From: Blasia pusilla
Taxonomy: Eukaryota; Marchantiophyta; Marchantiopsida; Blasiales
Reading direction: 5' to 3'
Assembly (NCBI GenBank): GCA_050084515.1
Contig: CM114274.1
Coordinates: forward strand, 6,510,001-6,574,000
Length of the DNA stretch: 64,000 bases
The notes beneath the pieces are model-generated. The model worked only from the letters and a program-made list of their open reading frames with translations, did no database searches and was not told the origin of the DNA. The position numbers were made by a program, and so were the translations under genes. The number at the start of each line of letters is the position of its first letter. Within the stretch, counting starts at the first letter, position 1. This document shows, one piece after another, positions 12,393 through 24,005 of this stretch.

Positions 12393-13130
12393 ATTTACAT
12401 TTTTTCCCACCTCTTCATTGGAGAGTCACATCCCAATCTATTCATTTCAACAAATAAATAACCTCCAATTCTTCACCTCTAAGTGTGAAAAAGTGAACCT
12501 CCACGTCTTCACCTTTCTTATTTCATTTTAAACAAACCCTCCACCCCAAAACAAACGACGTAGCTTCCCTCATTTAATCCCCTCCTTAATCTCTACTATG
12601 CAGATAATTTTTAATTTAAGTAAAAAAAATTACCAAAAAATCTCATTTCCACATTCTCCTATCTTTTGTTCAAAAGAAGAAGAAGAAGATATCCACTATG
12701 CCTCGTTCCAAATCCCCCAATCTCCTGATTTTCAGATTGGAGAAAGAAATCTCTTCTTAATCTTTTTGCGGTGATTTACCTTGTTTATAGTTATATCCAA
12801 ATTTGCTTGTAGAAATATATTTACAAATTATTTGAAATCCTTGACACGTGCCATTCCTTGGACCAATTTGCCACTAGAAATATATACTAGATTTTTAAAA
12901 ATTATGGACACGTGTCATTCAGAAGTATTACATATTTCATTAATAATTATTAATGAATATGGATTTGTATGTAAATTCTTATTTTATAAAATTTTGTTTA
13001 TGAAATTTTATTTGGAAATCGCTGTCATCGAATCAGCTCATCACAATAAAGAGACCCCTTTAATCAATAAATAAAATAGACGTCCCTGAATTGAAATATT
13101 ACACCTTCACAATATTTGGTTTTCTCCGTT
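12393..13130. other. AT-rich spacer with ACACGTG words
   Basis: No gene is seen. GACACGTG occurs near 12843 and 12908, each beside an AGAAATATAT-type word, suggesting a small internal duplication. A pyrimidine-rich tract at 12400-12660 and an (AAG)n-like run near 12676 are low complexity. Confidence 0.4.
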
Positions 13131-14832
13131 TCACTAATCCACCCCCTCTCCGTGGACGCCGCAAGTAAGTTCATTTTTGGGAGCTTGTTCGTCTTGTTTT
13201 GAGCGGGAGCAGTAGCTCATGTAACGTATGATGCTGGAAGAGGTCCCACCGCACGCCACAACCGGTCCGGCGGATTGGGGCGATGACTCGAAAAGAATAA
13301 TAAAGAAAGCGCAGCCGCCATTTGAGTCCCGCATATTGGGGGCGTGCGAGGAAAGCTTTTCGCGACTGGGATCGCCGGCGATGGGTCGGTGTGAGAACCG
13401 TGGCCGGCAGCGTGGAGGGAAGAAGCCGCCTGAGGTGGAGTGGTGCGAAGAGACGTGGGCGCCGCTAATTCAGGGTGGGCAGCATCGTGGCAAGAGGTGA
13501 AAGCGCACGCTTCCCAACGGCGCCGTTAAGAGCACGGGCTGCCCGTGCGCTAGGGTCATCACGCGATAGTGCCCGCCTCGACTCCCGGAAAGCCACCGCG
13601 GTCGATCCCACGCGGGGCCAGGTCAGGTCGCCGGCCTGGTCGAGGCAAGATACGGCGGGAATATTCTCGCGGTGGAAAGGGATCCCCGAGCAACGGAGTT
13701 AAGTTATGGGTGGGTGGAGTAGGTGAGGGCGTGTAAGTCCGGGGGCCTCCGGGTTTGAGAAGGGTTTGGTTAAAACAGGTAATAAATGGCGGGGTTGAAA
13801 GTAGGCGGAACGTGATAAAGGAAGTACGCTCGCCGGGCAGCGTCTGGTCGCCGGAGGTCGGGCAGCCTGGCAGCAGCCTGGCAGAACACAACAAGATCAA
13901 AAGCGCGTCCGCGTCGAGAGTGGTCCGGAGATGAGCGAGCGAGCGACCTTTCTTTCTTTCCCGGCCGACCTGATGAGGGCCGCCTCGTTTCTCGACGAGG
14001 ACCAGGGAGCTGACCCCACCGCCCCGCCCGCGCCTCGCGTCGCCTGCCGCTGGACCGATTCCCAGCCAGAGGGCCGGCCTGCAGGGCGAGACGCTGCTGC
14101 CCTGCCCTGCCCTGCCCTGCCTGAGTGACGCGAAGGAGGGAGGTGACGTAAGCGCAGTTCTGTTCGGTTCGGTTCAGTTCAGGTCAGTTCAGTTCAGTCC
14201 GCGCCAAGGAGACCGACGAGCGAGCGGCGACGATCGCTAGTTGCTTCCTGCCCCAGGTCGGTCGGGCCCCCCGCGTCTCTCACCATTCCTTGTACTAGGC
14301 TTTGATCCGATCGGCGCCTCCCTTCGCCGCTGCCTGCCCCACACATTCTGCTGTTGTGCTGTAGTTGCTGCTCTGCATCTCCGGGCGCTCCCCTCGGTGT
14401 TTCAACTTTCTTGCCTTGTTTCGCCGGCAAGTGAAGTTCGGATGTTGAAATTTGTTTCGCGCTCGGGGCTTTCCTTCCAACCTTGAACGGCCAGGCAGGC
14501 ACGCAGGCAGGCAGGCAGGCAGGAAAAAGGCAAATGCAAAGGGAGAAGCAGAGAAGAAAAAGTGGTATAGCGAAAGCGAGCAACGGGAAGCGAAGGGAAT
14601 CAGAGCGGAACGCGAGCAGATTACACGATTCACAGCGAGCGACGAGAGACGCACAGACAGAGCAGTGCACGAGAGAAACCCGTCACCCTAGCTCGTCATC
14701 CTGTCCCTCCCTCCCGACCACCCCTCGGACCCCAGCCCCAACCCCGGCCTTGCGTCTTCGTCTCAACCCCCCGTTCACTGCCTCTCTACCTGAGCTTGGT
14801 CTCCGCCGGGCCGGTTCCGCGGTATTCCGTCC
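13131..14832 (+). promoter_or_regulatory. GC-rich promoter/leader region of the trihelix gene
   Basis: GC content rises sharply here compared with both flanks and stays high up to the start codon at 14833. Short tandem repeats mark the leader: CCTGC units at about 14100-14122, GTTCG/GTTCA pentamers at 14162-14199 and GGCA units at about 14492-14523. Open frames on both strands here (for example 13559-13900 and 14194-14670, minus) have no domain and are best explained by the GC content. I cannot place the transcription start. Confidence 0.5.
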
Positions 14833-15720
14833 ATGGAAGACGACCTTCGTGCTCATGCACACCATGGCGCTCACGGCTCGGCCGATGCTTCGCAACAACA
14901 GCATGCTCTCACTCTCTCGCTTCCCGGAATACATTCGATTCCCACGTCGCGGTCCATCAAGCTTATTGGAGATGGCACCGAGAAGCATGGCCGGGAGGAC
15001 TGCTGGAGCGAGGGCGCTACTTTTACGCTCATCGAGGCTTGGGGTGACCGTTACATGGAGCTCAACCGCGGCAATCTGAAGCAGAAGCACTGGAAGGATG
15101 TAGCCGAAGCTGTCAACAGTCGTGAGGATGGGAAAGCGCCGAAAACCGACGTCCAGTGCAAGAACAGATTGGACACATTGAAGAAGAAGTATAAGCTCGA
15201 AAAGAATAAGGTGGCAACTAGTGGTGCTGGTAGTAAGTGGGCTTTCTTTGAGAAGTTAGATGAATTGATTGGCACTTCAAGAAAACATAAGAAGTCGGCG
15301 AAAAACCAGAAACGCAAGAGGGACAGAGGGGAGGAGGGCGAACCGAAGACATTCAACAATGCCTCCACGAACACCAAATCTAAGGAGAGTCCTGATATGA
15401 CTGACAGTTGTCCTCATGCCGTCACCCCCGGAACTGAAGGAAAGATTTCCAAGAAGAGAAAGTTACAGGATGGCCCTTTCAAAGACCTAGCCAGGGCTAT
15501 CATCAAGTTCGGTGAAGTTTATGAAAGAATAGAGAGCGCGAAGCAACAACAACTCATGGACCTCGAGAAGCAACGGATGGAATTCACGAAAGACCTCGAA
15601 CTTCAAAGAATGCAGCTGTTTATGCAAACGCAGGTGGAGCTGGCGAAAATGAAACACGTCAAGCACGGGAGTACTGGTAAGGACCTACGTATGTTGTGCA
15701 CATTGGAGGCTAGGTTCTGA
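14833..15720 (+). CDS. SIP1-type trihelix transcription factor
   Basis: This is a nuclear DNA-binding protein of 295 residues as read without introns. The trihelix (Myb/SANT-like) domain spans about residues 57-145, with the family's tryptophans at 58 (CWSEG), 70 (EAWGDR) and 87 (KHWKDV). It then has TDVQCKNRLDTLKKKYK at 105-121 and WAFFEKLDELI at 136-146. A basic KKRK stretch at 207-210 may be a nuclear signal. A charged, methionine- and glutamine-rich coiled coil runs about 222-275 (MDLEKQRMEF, VELAKMK), typical of the SIP1 clade. The ATG at 14833 lies in a good context (CCATGG) after a long GC-rich leader. The last 19 codons, after GSTG, follow a good splice donor (GTAAGG at 15677), so the true C-terminus may lie in a later exon. 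Family assignment is firm; the 3' end is not. Confidence 0.85.
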   Translation: MEDDLRAHAHHGAHGSADASQQQHALTLSLPGIHSIPTSRSIKLIGDGTEKHGREDCWSEGATFTLIEAWGDRYMELNRGNLKQKHWKDVAEAVNSREDGKAPKTDVQCKNRLDTLKKKYKLEKNKVATSGAGSKWAFFEKLDELIGTSRKHKKSAKNQKRKRDRGEEGEPKTFNNASTNTKSKESPDMTDSCPHAVTPGTEGKISKKRKLQDGPFKDLARAIIKFGEVYERIESAKQQQLMDLEKQRMEFTKDLELQRMQLFMQTQVELAKMKHVKHGSTGKDLRMLCTLEARF

Positions 15721-17930
15721 TCACAGAAAATGCCAGTATTTGTTCCTGTTGCGTGCGAAGGTCTACCATTTTGTTCGCATGTTCCCTGTTCTTTTAGTAA
15801 GACCTTATGGTCAAAGTATGGACTTACGATTCGGGGTCACTCCACAGGCAATCGTTTACACATGGAGTGTACTTTGCTCCATAGTGCCGAGTGAGTTATT
15901 CGCGAAGTCGATGTAACCACTCGGTTTCAGTGACTGCCCAAGTCCCCTTGCTGGAGACGATATACGTCAGAGACGCACTAAACTATTCCCGTGCCACGAA
16001 CTTGGGGGCTAGGTCACTCTTGCGGATGGACGTGAGAATAGAGAGGGCGTAAGGTGTGTTATCACAGTACATCGTAGGTGCGGGGAGTGGAGATATTTCT
16101 GAGACCTATGAGTTTTTTATATTGTATCTGCCGCTGTGCGTTTTTGCCATTGTGGATGGATTGGGAGTGCACTGGATGTAACGATCAGTGCAAGTATCCC
16201 CTTGCTGGAACCGTTCCTCTTAACTTGGGGAAGTAATGTGCATCGGTCCTTCGAAGCGAACTCCACGAGCTCGTCGCCAAATTCGTTTTGGCACTAGAGG
16301 CAGCGATTGACAATCGCATCTGCGGATGTAGGAGTGGAGCCACTGTAGGGGAATTTAGCTATCTTGCTTTGCCAGTATGAGTCTTCCTATTTGTAACGCG
16401 CAGTGAATTCTTGTATTAATCGTTCGTCTTGGACCGTGACCAATGTGCAGAGCACTATTTATGAGAAGCGGATTGTTTTTCACCCTATTATTCTCGGGTC
16501 TCCTCTCGACGACACCTGGAGATCTTAATCAAACTGCTGTCTTCTTGTCTACGGGAAGTAGCAAGGCTGCACCGCCTGCCTCTCTCGCTCGGTGTGTAGT
16601 TGTGGGACTACGAAAGATGACGGTGCTCTCGAGGCTAAGCTTTCAAGATACTACGACAATCTTTACATGCTCTTGAACACGTATTGGAACTCTGGCGACT
16701 GTAGCTGTGAAGATTGGCGACTGTGCTTTAGAGGCCGACTCTGCATACGTAGTCTTAGCGCATTCTTCTGTCCTTTGGGCTACCACACGCCTAGCGTTGG
16801 GGCCAGGCAGTCTGTAAAGCCACTTGTAATTGTGCTACTCCTCTAAAACACGTCCGTTCACGTAGCTTCCGAAGTAAGCAAGTAGAGGCGCTCTCCTTGT
16901 ATACTCGATACACTTCAGGTTATCATGCCTAGAGCTTGCTTATTGTACACATCGCCTCTTTTTGAGATCTGCAAAGCCGGTCAAGCAGAAAAAGGTCATT
17001 GGAACCCAAACAATTTTTGTACCATCCACATGTTTCGGACAATGATGAAAGGAAATGATTTAAGGCAGTCCACTTGCGGTTTCTGTCCTTGATATATGGT
17101 ATCCGACTCTACGTCTGGGCGTATCTTTGTAAGTTTATGCTTCAGTGTGCTTATGTGAAGGTGGTCTCAAAACCGTTGTGGTTTTCCTGGTCTATGATCG
17201 GTTTGATATGGTGGGTTGTTTCTATGATGCGACAAAGAAATTGGAGTTTTTTGTCGGAGTGGAGCCCTCCAACGTTCATATTTGATTCCCCGGACACAGT
17301 TGGTGCAATGGGCTCTGAGGTGATATTCAGGAGATAACCTGGGAGCGGAAGGTGCACATCTTCCACTGGATGCTGAGATGAGGTTTGATTCCTCACATGA
17401 ACGAGAAGGAATGAGAACTCATGCCTTTATCTGACTTTTAGATCCCAGCGATGAAAACCGATTCGTATAGGGTTGTGTCACTGAAGAGGAGCTAGTTTGA
17501 GCATTGGTTCCGTAGTACGCCAATGATATCTGCTTTGATGAATATGAGTATGGAGTGTCATTCCCATGCCGGGTAGAGTGTAGTCTTTTGGTAACCATCC
17601 AGTCCAGACCAGTCCAAGTGGTCTCCGTAGTCCATGTCTAGTTCATGCCATGGTCAGAGAAAGTGTTGTGCATGCAGCGTGGTGTGTTTCATGGAGAAAG
17701 GGTGCAACCTTGGCCGTGTTGGAATAATGAAGACAGCTTTGTGTTTTAGTGTTTCTCAGTTCTGGTATTTCTTGACGAATGAGCTGTCGAACTCTATCTG
17801 GGTGCCTGTTGATATTAGTTGTTTGTATGCTCTGTGGAGTGCTAGAGGTGTCCCACTCACTTACTTGAATGACCTGTGAGATCAGTAGTTTCATTAAGTA
17901 GCACTCAAAGATATATTGAAGAGGTCCTTG
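15721..17930 (+). other. Downstream region of the trihelix gene; possible 3' exon/UTR
   Basis: No domain-bearing frame is visible. If the donor at 15677 is used, a terminal exon and 3' UTR should lie in this stretch; several CAG/TAG acceptors exist (for example near 16450) but none can be chosen from sequence alone. GC content falls gradually away from the gene. Confidence 0.35.
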
Positions 17931-18032
17931 CTGGTCTTCAAGCAGTGATTGTGAAGTAGGAAAAACTTTCCTACTTCACAATCACTGCTTGAAGACCAGT
18001 AAAACTTTCCTACTTCACAATCACTGCTTGAA
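17931..18032. repeat. Perfect 33-bp hairpin followed by a third, direct copy of one arm
   Basis: The arms 17931-17963 and 17967-17999 are exact reverse complements with a 3-base loop (AAC). A direct copy of 17962-17993 follows at 18001-18032 with no change. So the order is arm, inverted arm, inverted arm, with a 39-bp step between the last two. A transcript would fold into a long perfect stem. There is no coding frame across it. Confidence 0.95.
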
Positions 18033-21000
18033 AAACTGCACGGAGATGTCTCTCAGGCTAAGGAGTATAAAATAGAAGAGGCTCTCTACTGAGATGTTTC
18101 CAGAGTTAGCTTAGATTTGTGTATTGTCCAAGACATGTTCTAACTACCTCTGAATGTCTTCCGTCTGGAGACTTTCTGGAGTGAGTATCAATTCTCAGGG
18201 ATAGTTCAGTCTTCTACTTCCGCTTTGCACAGCTAATGACTCTCTACTTAGCTTGTAATTGAAGTCAACCAAAGGTATCAGGGAAATTGTGGGATGATAA
18301 GGGCGTTTCCACATATCTGGAAAGCATTTGCATATTCTAGTGTTAGCTTCTTTGTGAAGTAGTTTCTTTCTTTTGGGAAAATGAATTAGAACTGAGCTGT
18401 GGAATGATGGATTTTAATTCAGGTTCTCATGTATGAAAGCAGGTGAGTTGAAGCAAAGTTGGGCTTTTCCAGAACTAAAAGTTTGTTAGTGGGGGATTCT
18501 TTGAATTTCTTACTGGTGTATCTGACTTATGGCAGGCTTATTATCCAAAAGTCGGTAATTGCAGCTTTTGGTAGTCTATACTTTTGCTGAGGTGGAAGTA
18601 TAAGTCCATCATTCTGTATTGGACTGAAAGAAGTGTGGCCATCTGATTCACTTCAATAGCGAGCAGTGACTTCGTATCTTCAAGTTCCTGTCATTGGATC
18701 CATTGCGAAAATCCTTGAAGCAGAAAGGCATCCAGTCAAATACGATTAGGACTGAGAACTATGGACGGGACTTTGAATTGAGATCAGTAGTGACTGATGC
18801 AGTTTAGAGCTTGTTTGTTTTGCTGTCTCTCTGGATGGGTTGTGGAGACTGTAATCTGAAACATCTGGGTTTGTGCCCAGAGTTTCTGAGATCAAAGACA
18901 TGAGATTATGCCAGATTCTACATGTACGCGCCTCTCTATCAGTAGCAGCCTTTTTGATAGTCAAAGCACACTTTTTACTCTATGATGTGAGACCAAAGAG
19001 GCTGCTTCTACAGTGGTAGGGGCCTCTTTTTTCTGGGTTTTTTCTCCGTCTTCTGGATTTTCCTCCGTATCTCCCATAGATGGCCATAGTCCTCCCTTTC
19101 CCAGTTTCTATGCTTGAGAAATCCATATATAATGGATAGCATTGAATTTGTTATTGGTGAACTGTAGATTTCCATCTCTAATATCTATCTGTGAAAACTA
19201 CATCATGGTGCCACAATCAGAGGAAGCAACTCTGTGCTGTGTACATGTTCATTTATGGGATTGTGCTACTTGGCAATAGTGGAAAGGCAAGGTTATCTGA
19301 ACTCTGTTAGCGTCGGAGCAAACTACTTTATGGTGACAATCTATCCTGATAGTGGCCTGGAGGAAATAATCTTACCTGAAGGAAGCTCAAAGTAGGAGCT
19401 CGAGTGCAACAGGGTTCAGTTGTAGTTGTGCAAACCTATGTGCAGGTGGATAAGCCACAAAATTGACTTGTTTTCAAATATGCTGGGCTACATGTGCAAC
19501 ATGACATGAACTTGATCGAATTTGACATGTCCAGGTGAGAAATTTATTCCAAATGTGGCCGGCAGATAAATTGGAATGACGTGAAATTATTCTTCCCAGT
19601 CGTATTTGTTGCAACCCTGTCTTTAGTCTCTGGACTGTCCCGATTTCCTGGACCAAGGAGAGATTGGGACTTTGTCTGGCGCACGGATCTGGAATCAAGT
19701 GGACTATCCATGGTGATGAAAAGTGGTCTGAAGCATGGACCTGCGATCGTCTTGTTTCGCAGAGCTTAAAGTAGTAGTGTGGCTGATGGATGGACACAAC
19801 TGCCTTGTGCAAATTGTCTCAGTTCCATGCAATCAATGAAAACAAGATAGTTTGTAGTCTCGGTTTGGTGGACTGTAGACATAGAGTTTGCTAGGGTACA
19901 GGAGAGTGGGATTAGTATAGAAAGGAGTTTGAACACAATGCACTCTAAAGAAAAGGCCAGAAATAACGCCCTGAAAGAAAATGGGACGTGAAATGAGCCC
20001 ATTGAGCGGAAAGGATAGTAATAACCCCCTGGTGTGTGCGGAGGGCAGGGTTGGCACTAGAATGGAAACTATTAGGACGGTGATGGTGGAGTAGGACTGG
20101 CTCAAAATATGATGGCCAAAATAACTTCGAAACAAGCATTTGCATTCCCTCTACCCAGAGGGAATCGACAAGCATTAGACATGAATGCTTCTCAATTGTG
20201 CGGGAAAAAAATTGCCAGGGCTGAATACTGGTGGGGTTTTATTGGACATTGATTAATTTACATCCGAGGGTGGGTTTGGCGTCATGAGTATATCAATGTT
20301 GATTTTAATTGCAATACTGTGATGTTGCACATGTGGATGTGATAGTTTCAATGTTTTGTGTGGTCTAAATGTAAGTTTGTGCATACTTGACAATCACGCA
20401 TGTTGTGTGAAAGTATGTATGTCTACGACATTTTATCTTGCCAAAATAGGAGATTCTTGGAAAACATTGAAGGCATGTATATGTGCTAAGCACAAGTTGA
20501 ATTGGAAGAATGAAGAAAATAACCGGAAGGGGGAGTAAACAAAGTTGAGAGAAAATATCACTGAAAAGTGCTTATATGTGGGAATATTGAATTTCTGGAA
20601 ATTTGGTGAAAATGACTTACGGTATGGAGGGGCAAGAAATAACCAAGAGATGTCGTTAAGAGAATGCGAAGATGATAAGAACTCCATGAGAGGAGTGAAG
20701 TTGGCAAGAATGCAACAAAGACTCCAGGAGAGAGTGTTGGCTGTAGATAGGGAACCGGTAATGATGGGAAAGATGGAAGAACACACACACCCAATGCCTG
20801 GGACATACTGTCAATTGGTCATGAGACTACCCGAAAATGGGTAAAATGGATGTTAAATCTTTAGTACTTCAAATTTATCTCCAGTTTCTATTCTTCACAC
20901 ATTTGGTTTGTTCATCTTCTCATCAAGAATATGCAGATAACAAAGGTAGACGAATACTTTCAGAAAGAAGAATTGTGATATCCTACTTATGAATCACTTT

Positions 21001-21770
21001 TTAGTCTTTCCTACATGGTTGTTTTTTTTTTTCCTTTTCTATTCATTTGCCATCAAACATATACAACTTTCGCCTTCTAGTATCTAGTATGTATAACACA
21101 TTTATTCAACACGACTCTTGCAAATTTTGCAATCTAGGTATTCTTAGTTTTTGCAATTTCCTTTTACTAAGATTATGGTAGTAGACTCTTCCCTTTTTAT
21201 ACCATATCATATTACGAAGTAGTCATATTCCCTTGAGAATTTGAATTCAGAAATTGATTTCTAGTTCATGGGAAGCTTACTTGGCCTATGGGATGCCTTG
21301 CACATATGTGATATTGACATCACATCCAACAACACCTTCCCATCCAAATTTCAAATATTTATGTTTGGGGTTCCTATAATAGAGATTTATTTTTTTAGTG
21401 AAGGCTTGGGATTTTTTTCCAAATTCTTGACTCGGGAGCACAATCAAGTCACACATATATAGAAGGCACACAAGGCATGCTCTCTCTCGAACATGGATCA
21501 TCCCTACCCTACGGAGGAGATGTCACTACCTTGGGGTTGAAATCGCCCACTATTCAAGGGGAGAGTTGAATCGGAAACCTCTTTAAGAGAATTGTATGTC
21601 AATTCAACAAACCCTTTGGTCATCTACCACTTGATAAGTACACTTGGACTCTTTGAAAATTTGATAGAATTTCTTTATTTTTTTTCCAAGAAGTATATAC
21701 ATTTTTCTGGAGCAATCATCAAGAAATTTAATGAAGAATTCTCCTTGAAACAAATGTTTGAAAATGATCT
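18033..21770. other. No recognised gene
   Basis: Only short frames occur. A plus-strand frame at 20545-20844 is lysine-, arginine- and glutamate-rich but matches no family I know. T-rich tracts lie around 21000-21180. I see no element ends. Confidence 0.5.
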
Positions 21771-21844
21771 ATGTGAGTTCAATATACATCTTTGACGGGC
21801 TAACAAAAATTTGCTAGGGTCAAAGATGTATATTGAACTCACAT
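21771..21844. repeat. Perfect 26-bp hairpin, 22-base loop
   Basis: Arms 21771-21796 and 21819-21844 are exact reverse complements. The loop contains GCTAACAAAAATTTGCTAG. The hairpin lies 57 bp upstream of Helitron-like copy 2. It has no coding frame across it. Confidence 0.95.
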
Positions 21845-21901
21845 CCTCGCTTGGAAATGACCACCATGCTTGTATCCCAAGTCACTCTAATGGGCATATA
21901 A

Positions 21902-22130
21902 CCTATACTATTATGGGAGAGTGCCTTCTTGATTTGCCAACACCTCTATGTTTGACAGGTGGCAACTAGGCAGCTCGAGCTAGGCAACAAGAAAATGTTT
22001 CACATGCTACGAGGAAAAAAAAAAAAAAAAGAATTTGTGTGCAGCATCATTACTCCCTTCCTTTCACGAGCTAACAAAATTTTCAAACATTTTTTTTTAT
22101 TTTCTTTGCATTGCAAGGGCACCTTACTAG
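21902..22130 (+). mobile_element. Non-autonomous Helitron-like element, copy 2
   Basis: It starts CCTATACTATTATGGGAGAG after an A and ends in CTAG (22127-22130) followed by T, as expected for A|T insertion. A short hairpin TTGCATTGCAA lies 10 bases before the CTAG, the usual Helitron 3' arrangement. The interior aligns with copy 1 (GAGTGCC, CAACACCTC, CACATGCTACGAG, GCAGCATCATTA, poly-T). The element is 229 bp with no coding capacity. The first base pair differs from the canonical TC. Confidence 0.65.
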
Positions 22131-23200
22131 TTTATACTCTTATTGAAGATTACCTCTTCAAGTTGCAACACTTCCGCTGATGAGCATGTGGCATTTTCAA
22201 TGAATATAGCTAATATATATCTTACAATTAAAATTAAAAAATATTTTATGATGTCAACCCATCGATGTGTCGTGCAAATAGACATTGAAGCCAACATACT
22301 TCGATTATCATGCACATAAGTCTAAGATCCATATGTAACATATCTACACATGAATAATTGGACAACCCTAATATAAAGTTGATGTGAAATGTGAAATATG
22401 ATAAAACTTGCAATTAGCTATGCTTCATCCAAACATCCACTCAATGATACACACTACGGTAACAACAAGAGAAAGTTTGCAATATTCTCTCAATATGTGT
22501 GATCTCCGATCAATCCTAGCCCACTCTTCAAGAGAGTATGCAGGCTCAGTGAATGCATTCTGCAATGTATCACGGATCTCAACATGGATCTAATCCAAAT
22601 AAGATGAGCTCAAAATGAGCTTCAACCAAGGTATTACCTCCTTGGGCATCTTCATGGGTGACCTGTACACACAGGTAACCTCCTCTTAGCAGATTATCAA
22701 TGACCTAGAGTACACAAGATACTAACTCCATAACCACTATATATGTAGTCCTTTCATAAGACCAACAATCACTCAACTACCAACTAACCCTCGACCCTAT
22801 AGGCCATGAGCTATGTCATCCTTGTTAGGTGCTAGGCTGGATGATTCCAAGCTCAGATCAATACTCCCATCCACGTTTGATTTCCCATCCATGTTTGAAA
22901 GATTGATCCGAGTGTTGATCATAGGGTCATGTGCTATGTCGCCCCTTGTCAGGTTCTATGTCACCCCATTGTCAGTCACCTTCCTGTCCTATGTGGGCCT
23001 TGTACGGTCCGGTATGGGCTATGTATGGGCCAATTCCTGAACGCCTCCCTTAATCTAAGCCCACACCCATTCTTGCATCTTGAGCCCATGCGGGTCATCG
23101 GGGTACCAAAAAACCATGGCGAAGGACCCGTGGGGCATGTCCGTGGACATGTCCGGATATGTTAGGTTCGGTGCAACCATGATCAAGAGTCATCTTGTAA
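22131..23200. other. Spacer with fragments of the 23.2-kb retroelement and of the 6.9-kb repeat
   Basis: About 40 bp near 22845-22885 repeats sequence found inside the integrase-PHD remnant at 23375-23415 (the linker before the PHD finger), so a small piece of that element has been duplicated. Positions 23136-23178 share the ACATGTCCGGATATGT block with 6918-6962. No intact gene is present. Confidence 0.5.
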
Positions 23201-23205
23201 TCTAC

Positions 23206-24005
23206 TTATCACATCTATGTATATTTGGGAAAAATTCAACGTCCCTAAAGAACCGAGTCAAGAGGCGGCATCAAACACGACACATGCCATCCTTGAGAAT
23301 ACCCATCATAGACTTGCATCGTGGCTGTTGCTCTGACTGACCCACACAACATGAATGTCAAGCTTGTAGGAAAAAAATTCCAAACTCGGATCAATACTCC
23401 CATCCACGTTTGAAAGATGACATGGCGCAAAATTACATACATGACCTTTCCAAACGGTACCATCACCACCCTCTAAAACAAGGACTCTTGAAGGTAAAAT
23501 CTCTTGCACTTGTAGAATAGTGGGTCCTACTTTATATGAAATTAATGTTTTTGGCTTTGTCTGTTTTAGGTAGACATAATCTCGAGGATAGAATCTCCAA
23601 ACCCCTAGTCCACAACCTCCTCCACACGTAGTCGCGTGGAGTATTGTGATGTTGAGCAATAGCCGAGTTCTCAAATGCCATAGGTATGACTCTATGAAAG
23701 ATCTCAACCCAATGAGATCACACTCGTACCCACATGTCTAGATCATCCAGGTCAAGTAGCTCAACCACATCTCATCGAATAGCAGACGGTAAATGTGGCT
23801 CTCTCCCATGGAGCAAGAAATATAGTGAAAATGATGCCAAGGATGCCTGCTGACTGAAGCGATTACCCATCACCAACCACAAAATTGTAGGTCCCAATAT
23901 CCTAAGCATTCCCTATGTAGTCCATACTTGCGCAATCCTCTCTTCATCGTATGCACAACTCTCTATGCTAAAGCATCTACCTCCCGTGCATATGATGTGG
24001 TGCGG
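23206..24005 (-). pseudogene. Decayed Ty3-like integrase C-terminus with PHD-finger remnant (copy B)
   Basis: Read on the minus strand, this aligns along its length with the better-preserved element at 63131-64000. It has the integrase end (VVHTMKRGLRKYGL-type, near 23960), then IPMAFENSAIAQHHNT, RDYVYLK, HVCNFAPCHLSNVDGSIDPS, and last a PHD-like segment at 23356-23245 (MLCGS, VYDGYSQGWHVSCL). Several stops and at least two frameshifts break it. In the PHD part the first zinc Cys is replaced by Phe, and the positions of the third and fourth Cys are both Tyr. Similarity stops abruptly at about 24005, so the element is truncated inside the integrase core. Confidence 0.75.

Noticed and set aside
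13559-13900. 113-codon minus-strand frame in the GC-rich leader
   Set aside because: Pro/Thr-rich composition driven by GC content, no domain and no splice context.
14194-15090. Minus-strand open frames of 135-158 codons opposite the trihelix leader and gene
   Set aside because: They follow high GC content and the antisense of the trihelix coding frame; none carries a domain.
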